From NCBI RefSeq assembly GCF_900099655.1, contig NZ_FNDC01000025.1, positions 1 through 34,470 on the forward strand: 34,470 nt of DNA, written 5' to 3'. A program made the translations under genes and the position numbers. Shown piece by piece: positions 8,710 through 16,046 of this stretch. Source of the DNA: Planococcus glaciei (GTDB taxonomy: Bacteria; Bacillota; Bacilli; Bacillales_A; Planococcaceae). Below the pieces are notes generated by a model. It searched no databases, had not been told where the DNA came from, and was given only the letters and a program-made list of their open reading frames with translations. The stretch's first letter is position 1, and the number at the start of each line of letters is the position of its first letter.

Positions 8710-8946
8710 TTATCTTTCTTCCGCAACAAACGGTAGAAGTGCCATGATACGAGCGCGTTTGATAGCGATTGTCAACTTGCGTTGCCATTTAGCGCTTGTG
8801 CCTGTAACACGACGTGGCAAGATTTTTCCTCGTTCAGAAATGAATTTCTTCAACAAGTCAGTATCTTTGTAGTCGATGAATGTAATGTTGTTAGAAGTGA
8901 AATAACAAACCTTTTTGCGTTTCTTTCCTCCGCGACGTGGTGCCAT
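8710..8946 (-). CDS. rpsR: 30S ribosomal protein S18
   Basis: S18 is a small-subunit protein that pairs with S6 on the 16S rRNA platform. The 78-residue protein has the family core [35 protein letters not shown] and [20 protein letters not shown]. It has one cysteine, at about residue 14, as in the usual Bacillus form. The start has a good GGGAGG site. It is the last gene of rpsF-ssb-rpsR, followed by a hairpin repeat and a terminator. Confidence 0.97.
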   Translation of the reverse strand: MAPRRGGKKRKKVCYFTSNNITFIDYKDTDLLKKFISERGKILPRRVTGTSAKWQRKLTIAIKRARIMALLPFVAEER

Positions 8947-9001
8947 ATCGAATTACCTCCCTTTTAGTAGAATTTTTCGTTCATCGCAAGTCCAGTCCGT
9001 C

Positions 9002-9478
9002 TTAGAACGGCAAATCGTCATCCGATACTTCGATCGGGCCGCTGCCGCTTGAGAATGGATCCTGGTCTACACGCGTATAGTTTTGCTGACTTGGCGATTG
9101 ATTGTTCTGCTGATAGGACGGCTGTTGTCCTTGTGAACGATCTGCATTAGCCCCAGAGTTTTTCGGTTCAAGGAATTGAACACTGTCTGCGACTACTTCA
9201 GTCGTATAAACGCGTTTTCCGTCTTGTCCCTCGTAGCTTCCGGTTTGAATGCGGCCTTCCACACCTGCCAAGCTTCCTTTTTTCAGGAAGTTCGCTGTGT
9301 TTTCAGCTTGTTTGCGCCAAACAGTACAATTGATAAAATCCGTTTCCTTTTCGCCTTGCGCATTGGAGAAGGTACGGTTTACAGCAAGTGTAAAACGGGC
9401 CACCGCCGCTCCGCTTGGAGTATAGCGAAGATCAGGATCTTTTGTCAGTCTTCCGACTAAAACAACTCGGTTAATCAT
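9002..9478 (-). CDS. ssb: Single-stranded DNA-binding protein
   Basis: SSB coats single-stranded DNA and recruits replication and repair enzymes. The 158-residue protein begins [23 protein letters not shown], the OB-fold signature. The OB domain covers about 1-105, followed by a glutamine/asparagine/serine-rich disordered linker (about 110-145). The acidic C-terminal tip DDDLPF is the partner-docking peptide. AAAGGAGG precedes the ATG. It lies between rpsF and rpsR, the conserved Firmicute order. Confidence 0.98.
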   Translation of the reverse strand: MINRVVLVGRLTKDPDLRYTPSGAAVARFTLAVNRTFSNAQGEKETDFINCTVWRKQAENTANFLKKGSLAGVEGRIQTGSYEGQDGKRVYTTEVVADSVQFLEPKNSGANADRSQGQQPSYQQNNQSPSQQNYTRVDQDPFSSGSGPIEVSDDDLPF

Positions 9479-9521
9479 CAGAATTCAACCTCCTTTAGTC
9501 AATATTTACAGCTTCATATGC

Positions 9522-9809
9522 TTACGCGTCTTTGCGTACAGCGATATGACGGATAATGTCTTCGTTAATGTTCGCAAGACGTGTGTATTCGTTGATAGCT
9601 TCAGAACCAGCGTTTACTTTTACGATTTGGTAGAAACCTTCACGTAAATCGTTGATTTCGTAAGCTAAACGACGTTTACCCCACTCTTTCGACTCGATGA
9701 TTTCAGCACCGTTTGAAGTAAGGATCTCGTTAAAACGCTCAACTAGCGCTTTTTTCGCTTCCTCTTCAATTGCAGGCTGCATGATGTACATTAATTCATA
9801 CTCTCTCAT
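9522..9809 (-). CDS. rpsF: 30S ribosomal protein S6
   Basis: S6 is the small-subunit partner of S18. The 95-residue protein starts [20 protein letters not shown] and contains [22 protein letters not shown], which is diagnostic. GAGGAGGTGAC precedes the ATG. It is the first gene of the operon, with a promoter at about 9890-9920 and a structured leader at 9832-9860 that may be the S6:S18 autoregulatory site. Confidence 0.97.
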   Translation of the reverse strand: MREYELMYIMQPAIEEEAKKALVERFNEILTSNGAEIIESKEWGKRRLAYEINDLREGFYQIVKVNAGSEAINEYTRLANINEDIIRHIAVRKDA

Positions 9810-9831
9810 CGTGTTGTCACCTCCTCATGGA

Positions 9832-9860
9832 CTTGGGCCCTGCTGATTCCAGCGGGCAAG
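9832..9860 (-). promoter_or_regulatory. Structured rpsF leader, candidate S6:S18-binding element
   Basis: On the minus strand CTTG, CCC and GCTG pair with CAGC, GGG and CAAG around a GAAT loop, leaving a bulged A on one side and a short unpaired C-rich bulge on the other. Leaders of rpsF operons in many bacteria carry a bulged stem bound by the S6:S18 complex. Position and general shape agree, but I have not verified the CCG core against a covariance model. Confidence 0.4.
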
Positions 9861-9889
9861 GAGCAAGCAATTCATATTATTACTCACAT

Positions 9890-9924
9890 CAATGTATTGT
9901 ATCACAGTTGGAGATGCCCCGCAA
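9890..9924 (-). promoter_or_regulatory. Probable promoter of rpsF-ssb-rpsR
   Basis: On the minus strand TTGCGG, a 17-nt spacer and TACAAT, with TGA just before the -10 (an extended -10), occur about 90 nt upstream of the rpsF start. The -10 matches 5 of 6; the -35 matches only TTG. Transcription diverges from the DUF3267 gene. Confidence 0.55.
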
Positions 9925-9983
9925 GCATGTTTTTCAACCATGAATGGGCTATACTGAAAGCAATTAACGAAGGAAGTGATTGG

Positions 9984-10544
9984 ATGGAACCGACGCATAC
10001 CATTGAACTGAAGATGGAAGAAATCGCGCCAAAGGCATTATGGATCAATGTCCTTTTAGTGGTTCTTTTTGCCGCTGCCTACCATTACATGGCTGAACCG
10101 TTGTCGTTTCGCTTTTCTTTAACGGGCGTGCTGCTGTTTGTGTTCGGCTATATCGCCCTGATTGTGCTTCATGAAGCGTTTCATCTGATCGGCTTTATGC
10201 TCTTTGGCAAAGCAACGCTTGCTTCCTTAAAGTACGGCGTCAATTTAAAGCTGGGCATTGCTTATGCCACTACAACTACCGCTCTTCGCAACAAAGCTAT
10301 GAAAAAAGCGCTGCTGCTTCCTTTTTGGACCACTGCTGTCATTCCGACTGCCCTCGGCTTCTGGCTGGACAGCCAGGTGCTGGCCCTGCTTGGCGCCATG
10401 CTCGCTGCCGGTGCCATCGGCGACTTTTACATGTACCGGGCGCTTCTTAAAGAACGCAACGATGCCTGGGTGCTGGACGATCCGGAATTGCCGCGGCTGC
10501 ATATATATGAACAAAATCCCAATCAAAAAAGCGCTGATCGATGA
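9984..10544 (+). CDS. DUF3267 membrane metalloprotease-like protein
   Basis: This 186-residue membrane protein is the only plus-strand gene left of the origin. It has about four hydrophobic segments (about 18-36, 46-64, 103-120 and 122-140). The second ends in HEAFH (63-67), an HExxH zinc-binding motif, so it resembles small intramembrane zinc proteases of the DUF3267 family, whose substrates are unknown. I choose the ATG at 9984 (MEPTHTIEL) because GAAGGAAGTGA lies just upstream. The extension to 9897 runs into the divergent promoter region. The stop codon lies inside the terminator at 10525-10558. Activity is inferred from the motif only. Confidence 0.75.
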   Translation: MEPTHTIELKMEEIAPKALWINVLLVVLFAAAYHYMAEPLSFRFSLTGVLLFVFGYIALIVLHEAFHLIGFMLFGKATLASLKYGVNLKLGIAYATTTTALRNKAMKKALLLPFWTTAVIPTALGFWLDSQVLALLGAMLAAGAIGDFYMYRALLKERNDAWVLDDPELPRLHIYEQNPNQKSADR

Positions 10545-10558
10545 TCAACGCTTTTTTA
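10525..10558. terminator. Bidirectional terminator between convergent genes
   Basis: AAAAAAGCGCTGATC and GATCAACGCTTTTTT form an imperfect stem around GAT, with A- and T-runs on either side. It can end both the plus-strand DUF3267 gene, whose TGA lies inside it, and the minus-strand gene ending at 10565. Confidence 0.85.
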
Positions 10559-10564
10559 TATGAA

Positions 10565-10951
10565 TCAGTATGCGCCTTCAACTGCTAATACATCCCAGTT
10601 GCCGCTCTCTACTTTTTCTTTTAATTGTTCTTTCATGGTGGCTACATAGACGACAGTTTGCAGCACTTTCCCGTCCGCTTCCACTTCGATTTTCACTTTA
10701 TTGAAAAGGTCTGTGGCAGCTCCGCCTGAGTAATCTTCCAGGTAGTCGATTGCCGGCCAAAGCGCTTCTGGAATGTCATAGACTTCCCCTTGAACTTTGC
10801 CTTTGCCGTTTATATCCATTGCAGGATAGCCAAGCCCGGTATCATAGAGATCCCCTTTTGCTACTGCGTATTCTGCTTCCAATGCTGCTTCTCCCAGATA
10901 ATCGTGGTACTTGCCGCCGCGTTTCAATGTTCCATATACAAATAATAACAT
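10565..10951 (-). CDS. Gamma-glutamylcyclotransferase (AIG2/GGCT-fold) family protein
   Basis: This is a small cytoplasmic protein of 128 residues with the GGCT fold. The family motif FVYGTLKRGG (about 4-13) is at the N-terminus, followed by GYPAMD, VQGEVYDI and DYLEDYSG, where E72 is the likely catalytic glutamate. Members act on gamma-glutamyl amines or peptides, giving 5-oxoproline; the substrate here cannot be read from sequence. I set the start at the ATG at 10951 (MLLFVYG) because AGGAGG sits 6 nt upstream and family members start there. A longer frame to 11014 would encode 21 extra basic residues across a terminator-like hairpin. Confidence 0.8.
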   Translation of the reverse strand: MLLFVYGTLKRGGKYHDYLGEAALEAEYAVAKGDLYDTGLGYPAMDINGKGKVQGEVYDIPEALWPAIDYLEDYSGGAATDLFNKVKIEVEADGKVLQTVVYVATMKEQLKEKVESGNWDVLAVEGAY

Positions 10952-10967
10952 TTTAATCCTCCTATTC

Positions 10968-10994
10968 AAAAACCGAATGCGGTTAGGCATCCGG
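10968..10994 (-). terminator. Terminator-like hairpin directly before the GGCT-family gene
   Basis: On the minus strand CCGGATGC (10994-10987) pairs with GCATTCGG (10980-10973) around CTAACC, then TTTTT (10972-10968). It ends 6 nt before the Shine-Dalgarno of the downstream gene and about 100 nt after the ychF stop. It may end ychF transcripts or act as an attenuator. Confidence 0.65.
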
Positions 10995-11091
10995 TCATTT
11001 TTAGTTTTATCCATGGCTAAGGGGTCTTTACGTTTTCGGACTTGCTTATCTTATTGAATGGCCTGTCGAAAAGGAACGGGCGCCTTCACTT

Positions 11092-12192
11092 TTAAACGTT
11101 AAATCTAAAGAGCATGACGTCTCCGTCTTGTACCACATATTCTTTTCCTTCTTGGCGCACTTTTCCGGCTTCTTTGGCAGCAGCCATGGATCCTGTTTCG
11201 ATCAGGTCCTCATAAGCCACTGTTTCTGCACGGATAAATCCGCGTTCAAAGTCCGAGTGGATGACGCCTGCACATTGAGGGGCTTTCATGCCTTTTTTAA
11301 ATGTCCAAGCACGCACTTCCTGCACGCCGGCAGTAAAGTAAGTAGCAAGGCCAAGCAAATTATACGAAGCTTTAATCAATTGGTCCAAACCAGATTCTTT
11401 GATGCCCAGCTCTTCCAGGAACATTTCTTTTTCTTCATCTTCCAGTTCAGCCATTTCTTCTTCAATCTTCGCACAAACAACGATGACTTCTGAATTTTGC
11501 TGAGCTGCATAGTCGCGCACTTTCTGTACGTATTCGTTGTCTTCTGCATCGGCAATTTCATCTTCTGCCACGTTTGATACGTAAAGCATCGGTTTCAATG
11601 TCAGCAGATTCAAGTTTTTCGCAATGCGCAATTCATCTTCAGTGAAATCGATTGAACGCGCCAAATCTCCGGCTTCAAATGCTTCACGGAGTTTCATCAA
11701 TACCGGCTCTTCCGCAACGGCATCTTTGTCTTTTTGCTTCACTAATTTAGCAGCACGGGCAATTCGTTTTTCGATGCTTTCCATGTCCGCAAGGATCAGT
11801 TCCAAGTTAATGACTTCAATGTCTGAAATCGGATCAACTTTCCCGGAGACATGCGTAACGTTTTCGTCAGCAAAGCAGCGCACGACTTGAACGATTGCAT
11901 CCACTTCGCGGATGTGCGACAGGAATTTGTTCCCAAGCCCTTCCCCTTTGCTGGCGCCTTTTACGATGCCGGCGATATCTGTGAATTCAAAAGCCGTCGG
12001 CACGGTTTTCTTTGGCACTACCAGTTCTGTCAATTTGTTTAAGCGCTCGTCCGGAACTTCTACAATCCCGACGTTTGGATCTATCGTACAGAACGGGTAG
12101 TTGGCTGCTTCAGCCCCCGCTTTAGTAATAGCGTTGAATAATGTGGATTTCCCCACGTTTGGTAAACCTACAATCCCTGCAGTTAATGCCAA
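11092..12192 (-). CDS. ychF: Ribosome-binding GTPase/ATPase YchF (OLA1 family)
   Basis: YchF is an Obg-family P-loop NTPase that prefers ATP and binds ribosomes. It is linked to translation and the oxidative-stress response. The protein has G1 GLPNVGKST near the N-terminus, G3-type DIAGIVKGASKGEGLGNKFL, a helical coiled-coil insertion, and a C-terminal TGS domain ending YVVQDGDVMLFRFNV. I place the start at TTG 12192 (MALTAGIVGLPN), the conserved family N-terminus. This gives 366 residues, the length of the B. subtilis protein, with AAAGG 11 nt upstream. A GTG at 12201 is only 2 nt from the Shine-Dalgarno and is less likely. Its own promoter lies at 12248-12276. Confidence 0.95.
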   Translation of the reverse strand: MALTAGIVGLPNVGKSTLFNAITKAGAEAANYPFCTIDPNVGIVEVPDERLNKLTELVVPKKTVPTAFEFTDIAGIVKGASKGEGLGNKFLSHIREVDAIVQVVRCFADENVTHVSGKVDPISDIEVINLELILADMESIEKRIARAAKLVKQKDKDAVAEEPVLMKLREAFEAGDLARSIDFTEDELRIAKNLNLLTLKPMLYVSNVAEDEIADAEDNEYVQKVRDYAAQQNSEVIVVCAKIEEEMAELEDEEKEMFLEELGIKESGLDQLIKASYNLLGLATYFTAGVQEVRAWTFKKGMKAPQCAGVIHSDFERGFIRAETVAYEDLIETGSMAAAKEAGKVRQEGKEYVVQDGDVMLFRFNV

Positions 12193-12247
12193 AGGATTCA
12201 CGACCTTTCCTTTATCTAAAACGAATTATTTTTTAAGCAACCATTCC

Positions 12248-12276
12248 ATTATAGGAATGAAATATCATTCTGTCCA
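12248..12276 (-). promoter_or_regulatory. ychF promoter with nested inverted repeats
   Basis: On the minus strand TGGACA (12276-12271), a 17-nt spacer and TATAAT (12253-12248) match sigma-A at 5 and 6 of 6 positions. GAATGA and TCATTC form an inverted repeat filling the spacer, and CATTCC/GGAATG form a second one flanking the -10 (12242-12259). This could be an operator. Confidence 0.75.
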
Positions 12277-12349
12277 TTTTTCAAAACTTATATAAATTCA
12301 TTACTATTCCTATATAAGTATTGTCTTTATACTCCTATAAGGTTTTCTT

Positions 12350-12550
12350 TTATTCTTCTTCTGATTTCACTAAAACCTTCTTGATTTTCTTGTTGAATTC
12401 AACGCGTGGAATCATGACGCTGTGCTGGCAGCCTTCGCATTTGATGCGGATATCTGCGCCCATGCGGATGATTTTCCAGGCATTTGCCCCGCAAGGATGC
12501 CCTTTTTTCATTTCCACGACATCATTCAGACCATATTCCTTCTTGTCCAT
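12350..12550 (-). CDS. yyzM: DUF951 small protein (YyzM-like)
   Basis: This is a 66-residue protein of unknown function, conserved next to ychF in Bacillales and other Firmicutes. It carries HPCG (about 19-22) and KCEGC (about 39-43), a set of cysteines and a histidine that suggests metal or nucleic-acid binding in a small beta-rich fold. Start: ATG 12550 (MDKKEYGL), with AAGGAGA 7 nt upstream. An upstream in-frame ATG at 12580 lacks a good site. It follows the MscS gene by 41 nt and may be co-transcribed with it. Confidence 0.85.
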   Translation of the reverse strand: MDKKEYGLNDVVEMKKGHPCGANAWKIIRMGADIRIKCEGCQHSVMIPRVEFNKKIKKVLVKSEEE

Positions 12551-12591
12551 CGTTTTGTCTCCTTCATTACTTTTTGGCAATAACGGATGTA

Positions 12592-13473
12592 TTATTTTTG
12601 AACAGGACGCTGCATCATAACCATATGAGGAAGCGGTACTTCTACATTGTTCTGGTCTAAGTATTCCTTTAAGTCACGGCGAAGCCCGCGAGCCACAGCA
12701 AAATGCTGCATTGGCAAAGTTTCTGCTATCACTCGCACCACCATCTCGGTAGGCGTTAAACTTTGCACCCCCAAAAACTCAGGCGGCTTGATGATTTGCT
12801 CGTATTTTTCTTCTACGGTGTCTAAAAACTCCTGAATCAACCGTTCCACTTGGTTGATGTCGGCATTATAGCCGACATTGATATCTACAACTGCAATGGA
12901 ATTATGAACCGAGAAATTGACGACGTCGGTTACATTGCCGTTTGGAAAGATAAACAGCTCTCCTGTAGCCCCTTTTACTTTTGTGGTCCGCAGACCGATT
13001 TCTTCAACCGTCCCTTCTGCAGGGCCGATGCGCACAAAATCACCGACTGAAAACTGGTCTTCGAAAATGATGAAAAATCCAGTGATGACGTCGCGCACTA
13101 AGTTTTGCGCGCCAAACCCGACAGCCAGGCCAAGTACCCCCGCCCCGGCAATCAACCCGGTAATATCAATCGTAAATGCGGACAATACAGCAATGATCGC
13201 CATAAAGTACACCACGTACGCCACGACATTCTCAAGCAGCTTCGACATCGTCTGCTGCCGCCGTTCATTGTATTTCAACGGCCCTTTAATGCGCACTGCG
13301 AATGTTTTGCGAATCAGCATTTTTGCTAGTCTTACAATAATGCCGGCTGCTACCACAATCAAAAACACTTTTATACATACAAATCCAATATTTAGCCACA
13401 TGGCTTCATCCAAGAGAATCTTCTTCCCCTGTGCCACTGCTGCTTCTGCATTTGCTACTGTATCTGTAGCCAT
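12592..13473 (-). CDS. Small-conductance mechanosensitive channel (MscS family)
   Basis: This is a membrane channel that opens on membrane tension and protects the cell from hypo-osmotic shock. The 293-residue protein has an N-terminal extracellular segment, membrane helices at about 25-50, 80-100 and 102-130, and the pore-lining TM3 GLIAGAGVLGLAVGFGAQNLVRD, the MscS signature. The beta domain follows (FIIFEDQFSVGDFVRIG...EIGLRTTKV), then a C-terminal alpha/beta domain. It resembles B. subtilis YkuT-type proteins. A start at 13473 with AAGGTG upstream fits. It lies 22 nt after the DUF554 gene. Confidence 0.92.
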   Translation of the reverse strand: MATDTVANAEAAVAQGKKILLDEAMWLNIGFVCIKVFLIVVAAGIIVRLAKMLIRKTFAVRIKGPLKYNERRQQTMSKLLENVVAYVVYFMAIIAVLSAFTIDITGLIAGAGVLGLAVGFGAQNLVRDVITGFFIIFEDQFSVGDFVRIGPAEGTVEEIGLRTTKVKGATGELFIFPNGNVTDVVNFSVHNSIAVVDINVGYNADINQVERLIQEFLDTVEEKYEQIIKPPEFLGVQSLTPTEMVVRVIAETLPMQHFAVARGLRRDLKEYLDQNNVEVPLPHMVMMQRPVQK

Positions 13474-13495
13474 TTTAACACCTTCCTACCTCCGG

Positions 13496-14212
13496 TTAAC
13501 CTAAGTTCATCTTATAGATCACCGTAACAATTAATCCCACAACCAAAACTCCAGGCAACAAATTGGCAACTCTAATTTTCGTCAGGCCGATCATGTTTAG
13601 GCCAATGGCCACAATCATGACGCCTCCTGTTGCGGTCATTTCCGTGATGAACATATCAAGCGCAGCATCCGGAATGATTAAGCTGATCTGCGTCGCAAAC
13701 AACGCGATCAACCCTTGGTAAACAAATACGGGAATAGCGGCGAGCATGACGCCGATTCCAAGCGTCGACGCCAAGATAATCGATGTAAAACCATCAATCA
13801 GCCCTTTGGAAATCAATACGCCATGTTCATTGCTGAGGCCGCTCTCCAAAGCGCCGATGATTCCCATCGCGCCAATCACAAAAATAAGGGTGGCTGTAAC
13901 AAAGCCTTGGGCAATACTGCCTTTGCTTTCTTTTTTCGCACCCATCACGTCTTCCAGCCAGTGGCCAAAATCATTCAACTTGCCATCTAAATTCATCCAT
14001 TCACCGATTACAGCACCCAAGACCAGACTGATAATCACTACGATGAAATTCTGGCTTTCAAAGCCCATTTGCAGGCCAAGAACCACGACTGCCAGGCCAA
14101 TCGCATACATTACCGTTTCTTTCATCTTCTCAGGAATGTTTCGAAGTGCCCGGCCAATGAATGTTCCAACTACAATCAAAACCGCGTTGATCAACGTTCC
14201 TAAGAGAACCAT
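13496..14212 (-). CDS. DUF554 family integral membrane protein (YdfK/YqgA-like)
   Basis: This 238-residue hydrophobic protein has about six or seven membrane segments and conserved GTLINAVLIVVGTFIG at the N-terminus, GLAVVVLGLQMGFES, and a GAMGIIGALESGL loop. The family is thought to include transporters, but its substrate is not established. The AAGGGG site lies 10 nt upstream of the ATG. It lies between parB and the MscS gene; the weak terminator at 14253-14279 separates it from parB. Confidence 0.88.
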   Translation of the reverse strand: MVLLGTLINAVLIVVGTFIGRALRNIPEKMKETVMYAIGLAVVVLGLQMGFESQNFIVVIISLVLGAVIGEWMNLDGKLNDFGHWLEDVMGAKKESKGSIAQGFVTATLIFVIGAMGIIGALESGLSNEHGVLISKGLIDGFTSIILASTLGIGVMLAAIPVFVYQGLIALFATQISLIIPDAALDMFITEMTATGGVMIVAIGLNMIGLTKIRVANLLPGVLVVGLIVTVIYKMNLG

Positions 14213-14252
14213 CTTTCAATTTCCCCTTCCGCTCTCCTTTTACAAAACAGAA

Positions 14253-14279
14253 CCTATTCCCTTGCTCACAGGGAATAGG
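14253..14279 (-). terminator. Probable terminator after parB
   Basis: On the minus strand CCTATTCCCT and AGGGAATAGG form a perfect 10-bp stem with a 7-nt loop, followed by TTCTGTTTTG. The U-tract is poor, so read-through into the DUF554 gene is likely. Confidence 0.6.
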
Positions 14280-14285
14280 CACGGA

Positions 14286-15119
14286 TCAGTTTAAAAGTTC
14301 GAGTATGCGTTCCAAATCTTCTTCCGAAAAGAACTCTATTTCAATTTTCCCTTTGTTCTTCGTTTTTTTGATTTGGACATTTGTTCCAAAACGGTCTCTC
14401 AGTTCCGACTGTTTTTCTTCAATAAACAAGTCTTTCTTTTTCTCGATTGTTTCACGTGGAACATCTTCATTTAAGCGCTGAACCAGATTTTCCAACTGAC
14501 GGACATTCAAGTTTTCTTTCACTACTTTTTCCGCTGTTTCAGGTATCAGCTTTTTCAAACGCAAGCCCAGCAAAGTGCGGCCATGGCCCATCGTCAATTT
14601 CTTATCTGAGATCATATCGCGTACATTTGCAGGCAAAGCAAGCAAACGGATATGGTTGGCAATATGCGGCCGGCTTTTGCCAAGACGGAAGGCCAATTGT
14701 TCTTGTGTGATGTTTAATGCTTCCATTAACTTCTGATAAGCCTCTGCTTCTTCAATCGGCGTTAAATCCTCCCGCTGAAGGTTCTCCAGGATGGCCAATT
14801 CCATCATCTGCTGGTCCGTCAATTCCTTTACGAGTGCCGGCACTTCAGTCAGTTTCGCCAATTTAGCCGCGCGGAATCTTCTTTCCCCTACAACCAGCTC
14901 GAAATGCTTTCCGGATTTCCGGACAACAACCGGCTGCAAAATGCCATGCTCTTTGATGGATTCCGACAACTCCTGCAAAGCCGTCTCATCAAATACTTTG
15001 CGCGGTTGGTAAGGATTAGTGCGGATTTGCGTGATGCTGATCTGGTTGATTGTTTCTGTCTCGCTTAGTGATTCGCCAGGGAACAATGCATTGATTCCTT
15101 TTCCTAATCCTTTAGCCAT
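14286..15119 (-). CDS. parB: Chromosome partitioning protein ParB (Spo0J)
   Basis: ParB binds parS, uses CTP to slide along DNA, and loads SMC/condensin at the origin. The 277-residue protein has the N-terminal CTP-binding region (ITQIRTNPYQPRKVF, then VVGERRFRAAKLA), a helix-turn-helix (LAFRLGKSRPHIANHIRLL) and a C-terminal dimerisation tail. The ATG overlaps the end of soj by 8 nt, so the two are coupled. One parS site (14448-14463) lies inside this gene, as in B. subtilis spo0J. Confidence 0.97.
   Translation of the reverse strand: MAKGLGKGINALFPGESLSETETINQISITQIRTNPYQPRKVFDETALQELSESIKEHGILQPVVVRKSGKHFELVVGERRFRAAKLAKLTEVPALVKELTDQQMMELAILENLQREDLTPIEEAEAYQKLMEALNITQEQLAFRLGKSRPHIANHIRLLALPANVRDMISDKKLTMGHGRTLLGLRLKKLIPETAEKVVKENLNVRQLENLVQRLNEDVPRETIEKKKDLFIEEKQSELRDRFGTNVQIKKTKNKGKIEIEFFSEEDLERILELLN
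14448..14463. promoter_or_regulatory. parS site inside parB
   Basis: TGTTTCACGTGGAACA matches the 16-bp parS consensus TGTTNCACGTGAAACA (read on the other strand TGTTCCACGTGAAACA). It lies in the part of parB encoding VPRET. ParB binding nucleates here and SMC is loaded close to the origin. Confidence 0.95.
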
Positions 15120-15873
15120 TCTTAATCACTTCCCTTGCTAATTCTAAGTATACTTCTGCCCCACGGGATTTCGGATCATAAATAATGATTGGTTCACCGT
15201 GGCTTGGCGCTTCGCTTAATCGCACGTTCCGCGGAATGATCGTCCGATAAACTTTGTCCTGGAAATACTTCTTCACTTCTTCAATGACTTGAATCCCTAA
15301 GTTCGTCCGCGCATCGAGCATCGTCAACAGGACGCCGTCAATTGCCAGGTCATGGTTTAAATGTTTCTGGACAAGACGGATGGTGCTCAACAGCTGGCTC
15401 AATCCTTCCAATGCATAGTATTCACATTGTACCGGAATAATAATTGCATCGGAGGCAGTCAACGAGTTGATCGTCAATAACCCCAATGACGGAGGACAAT
15501 CGATGATGATGTAGTCGTACAGTTCTTTTACTTCCTGGAGCGCATGCTTGAGGCGCACTTCTCTTGAAATAGTGGAAACCAGTTCAATTTCTGCACCTGC
15601 CAGCGAAATGGTTGCAGGCACTACGTGAAGATTTTCAACTTTTGTTTCCTTGATGGTGTCTTTCACATCCACGTCATCAATCAGCACTTCGTAAATGCAC
15701 TGGTCAACGTCGCCTTTGTTTACCCCGACCCCGCTCGTCGCATTTCCCTGGGGGTCGATATCTATTAAGAGAACTTTCTGGCCTAAATAAGCAAGGCAGG
15801 CACTCAAGTTTACTGAAGATGTTGTTTTTCCTACGCCGCCTTTTTGATTGGCGATCGCAATAATTCTACCCAC
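15112..15873 (-). CDS. soj: Chromosome partitioning ATPase ParA (Soj)
   Basis: Soj is a DNA-binding P-loop ATPase that acts with ParB in segregation and controls DnaA activity at oriC. The 253-residue protein has the deviant Walker A KGGVGKTTSSVNL (about 10-22), DIDPQGNATSG (about 38-48), and IIIDCPPSLGLLT. The start is GTG at 15873 (MGRIIAIANQKGG), with a weak GTTGGTG site upstream. It heads the soj-parB operon with a promoter at 15918-15946. Confidence 0.97.
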   Translation of the reverse strand: MGRIIAIANQKGGVGKTTSSVNLSACLAYLGQKVLLIDIDPQGNATSGVGVNKGDVDQCIYEVLIDDVDVKDTIKETKVENLHVVPATISLAGAEIELVSTISREVRLKHALQEVKELYDYIIIDCPPSLGLLTINSLTASDAIIIPVQCEYYALEGLSQLLSTIRLVQKHLNHDLAIDGVLLTMLDARTNLGIQVIEEVKKYFQDKVYRTIIPRNVRLSEAPSHGEPIIIYDPKSRGAEVYLELAREVIKNG

Positions 15874-15917
15874 TCTTGCACCAACTTTCTTTCATACTTC
15901 TCTCATTTTACTGCTCA

Positions 15918-15946
15918 AGTATAACTAATTCCATTATAAAAACAAA
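15918..15946 (-). promoter_or_regulatory. Probable soj-parB promoter
   Basis: On the minus strand TTTGTT or TTGTTT (-35, about 15946-15940), a 16-17 nt spacer and TATACT (15923-15918) precede soj by about 45 nt. The -10 is good and the -35 is weak. Confidence 0.55.
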
Positions 15947-16010
15947 AATAATGACAGTTTCTTTCCTTATTGTAACAAAACAATAAACATTTTATCGTTA
16001 CATTCCCATT

Positions 16011-16046
16011 AAAAAAGCTCTTTCCGAAATCGGAAAGAGCTTTTTT
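16011..16046 (-). terminator. Intrinsic terminator of noc (bidirectional form)
   Basis: GCTCTTTCCGA and TCGGAAAGAGC form an 11-bp stem at 16017-16040, flanked by six A on one side and six T on the other. It overlaps the end of noc and isolates noc from soj-parB. Confidence 0.92.
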
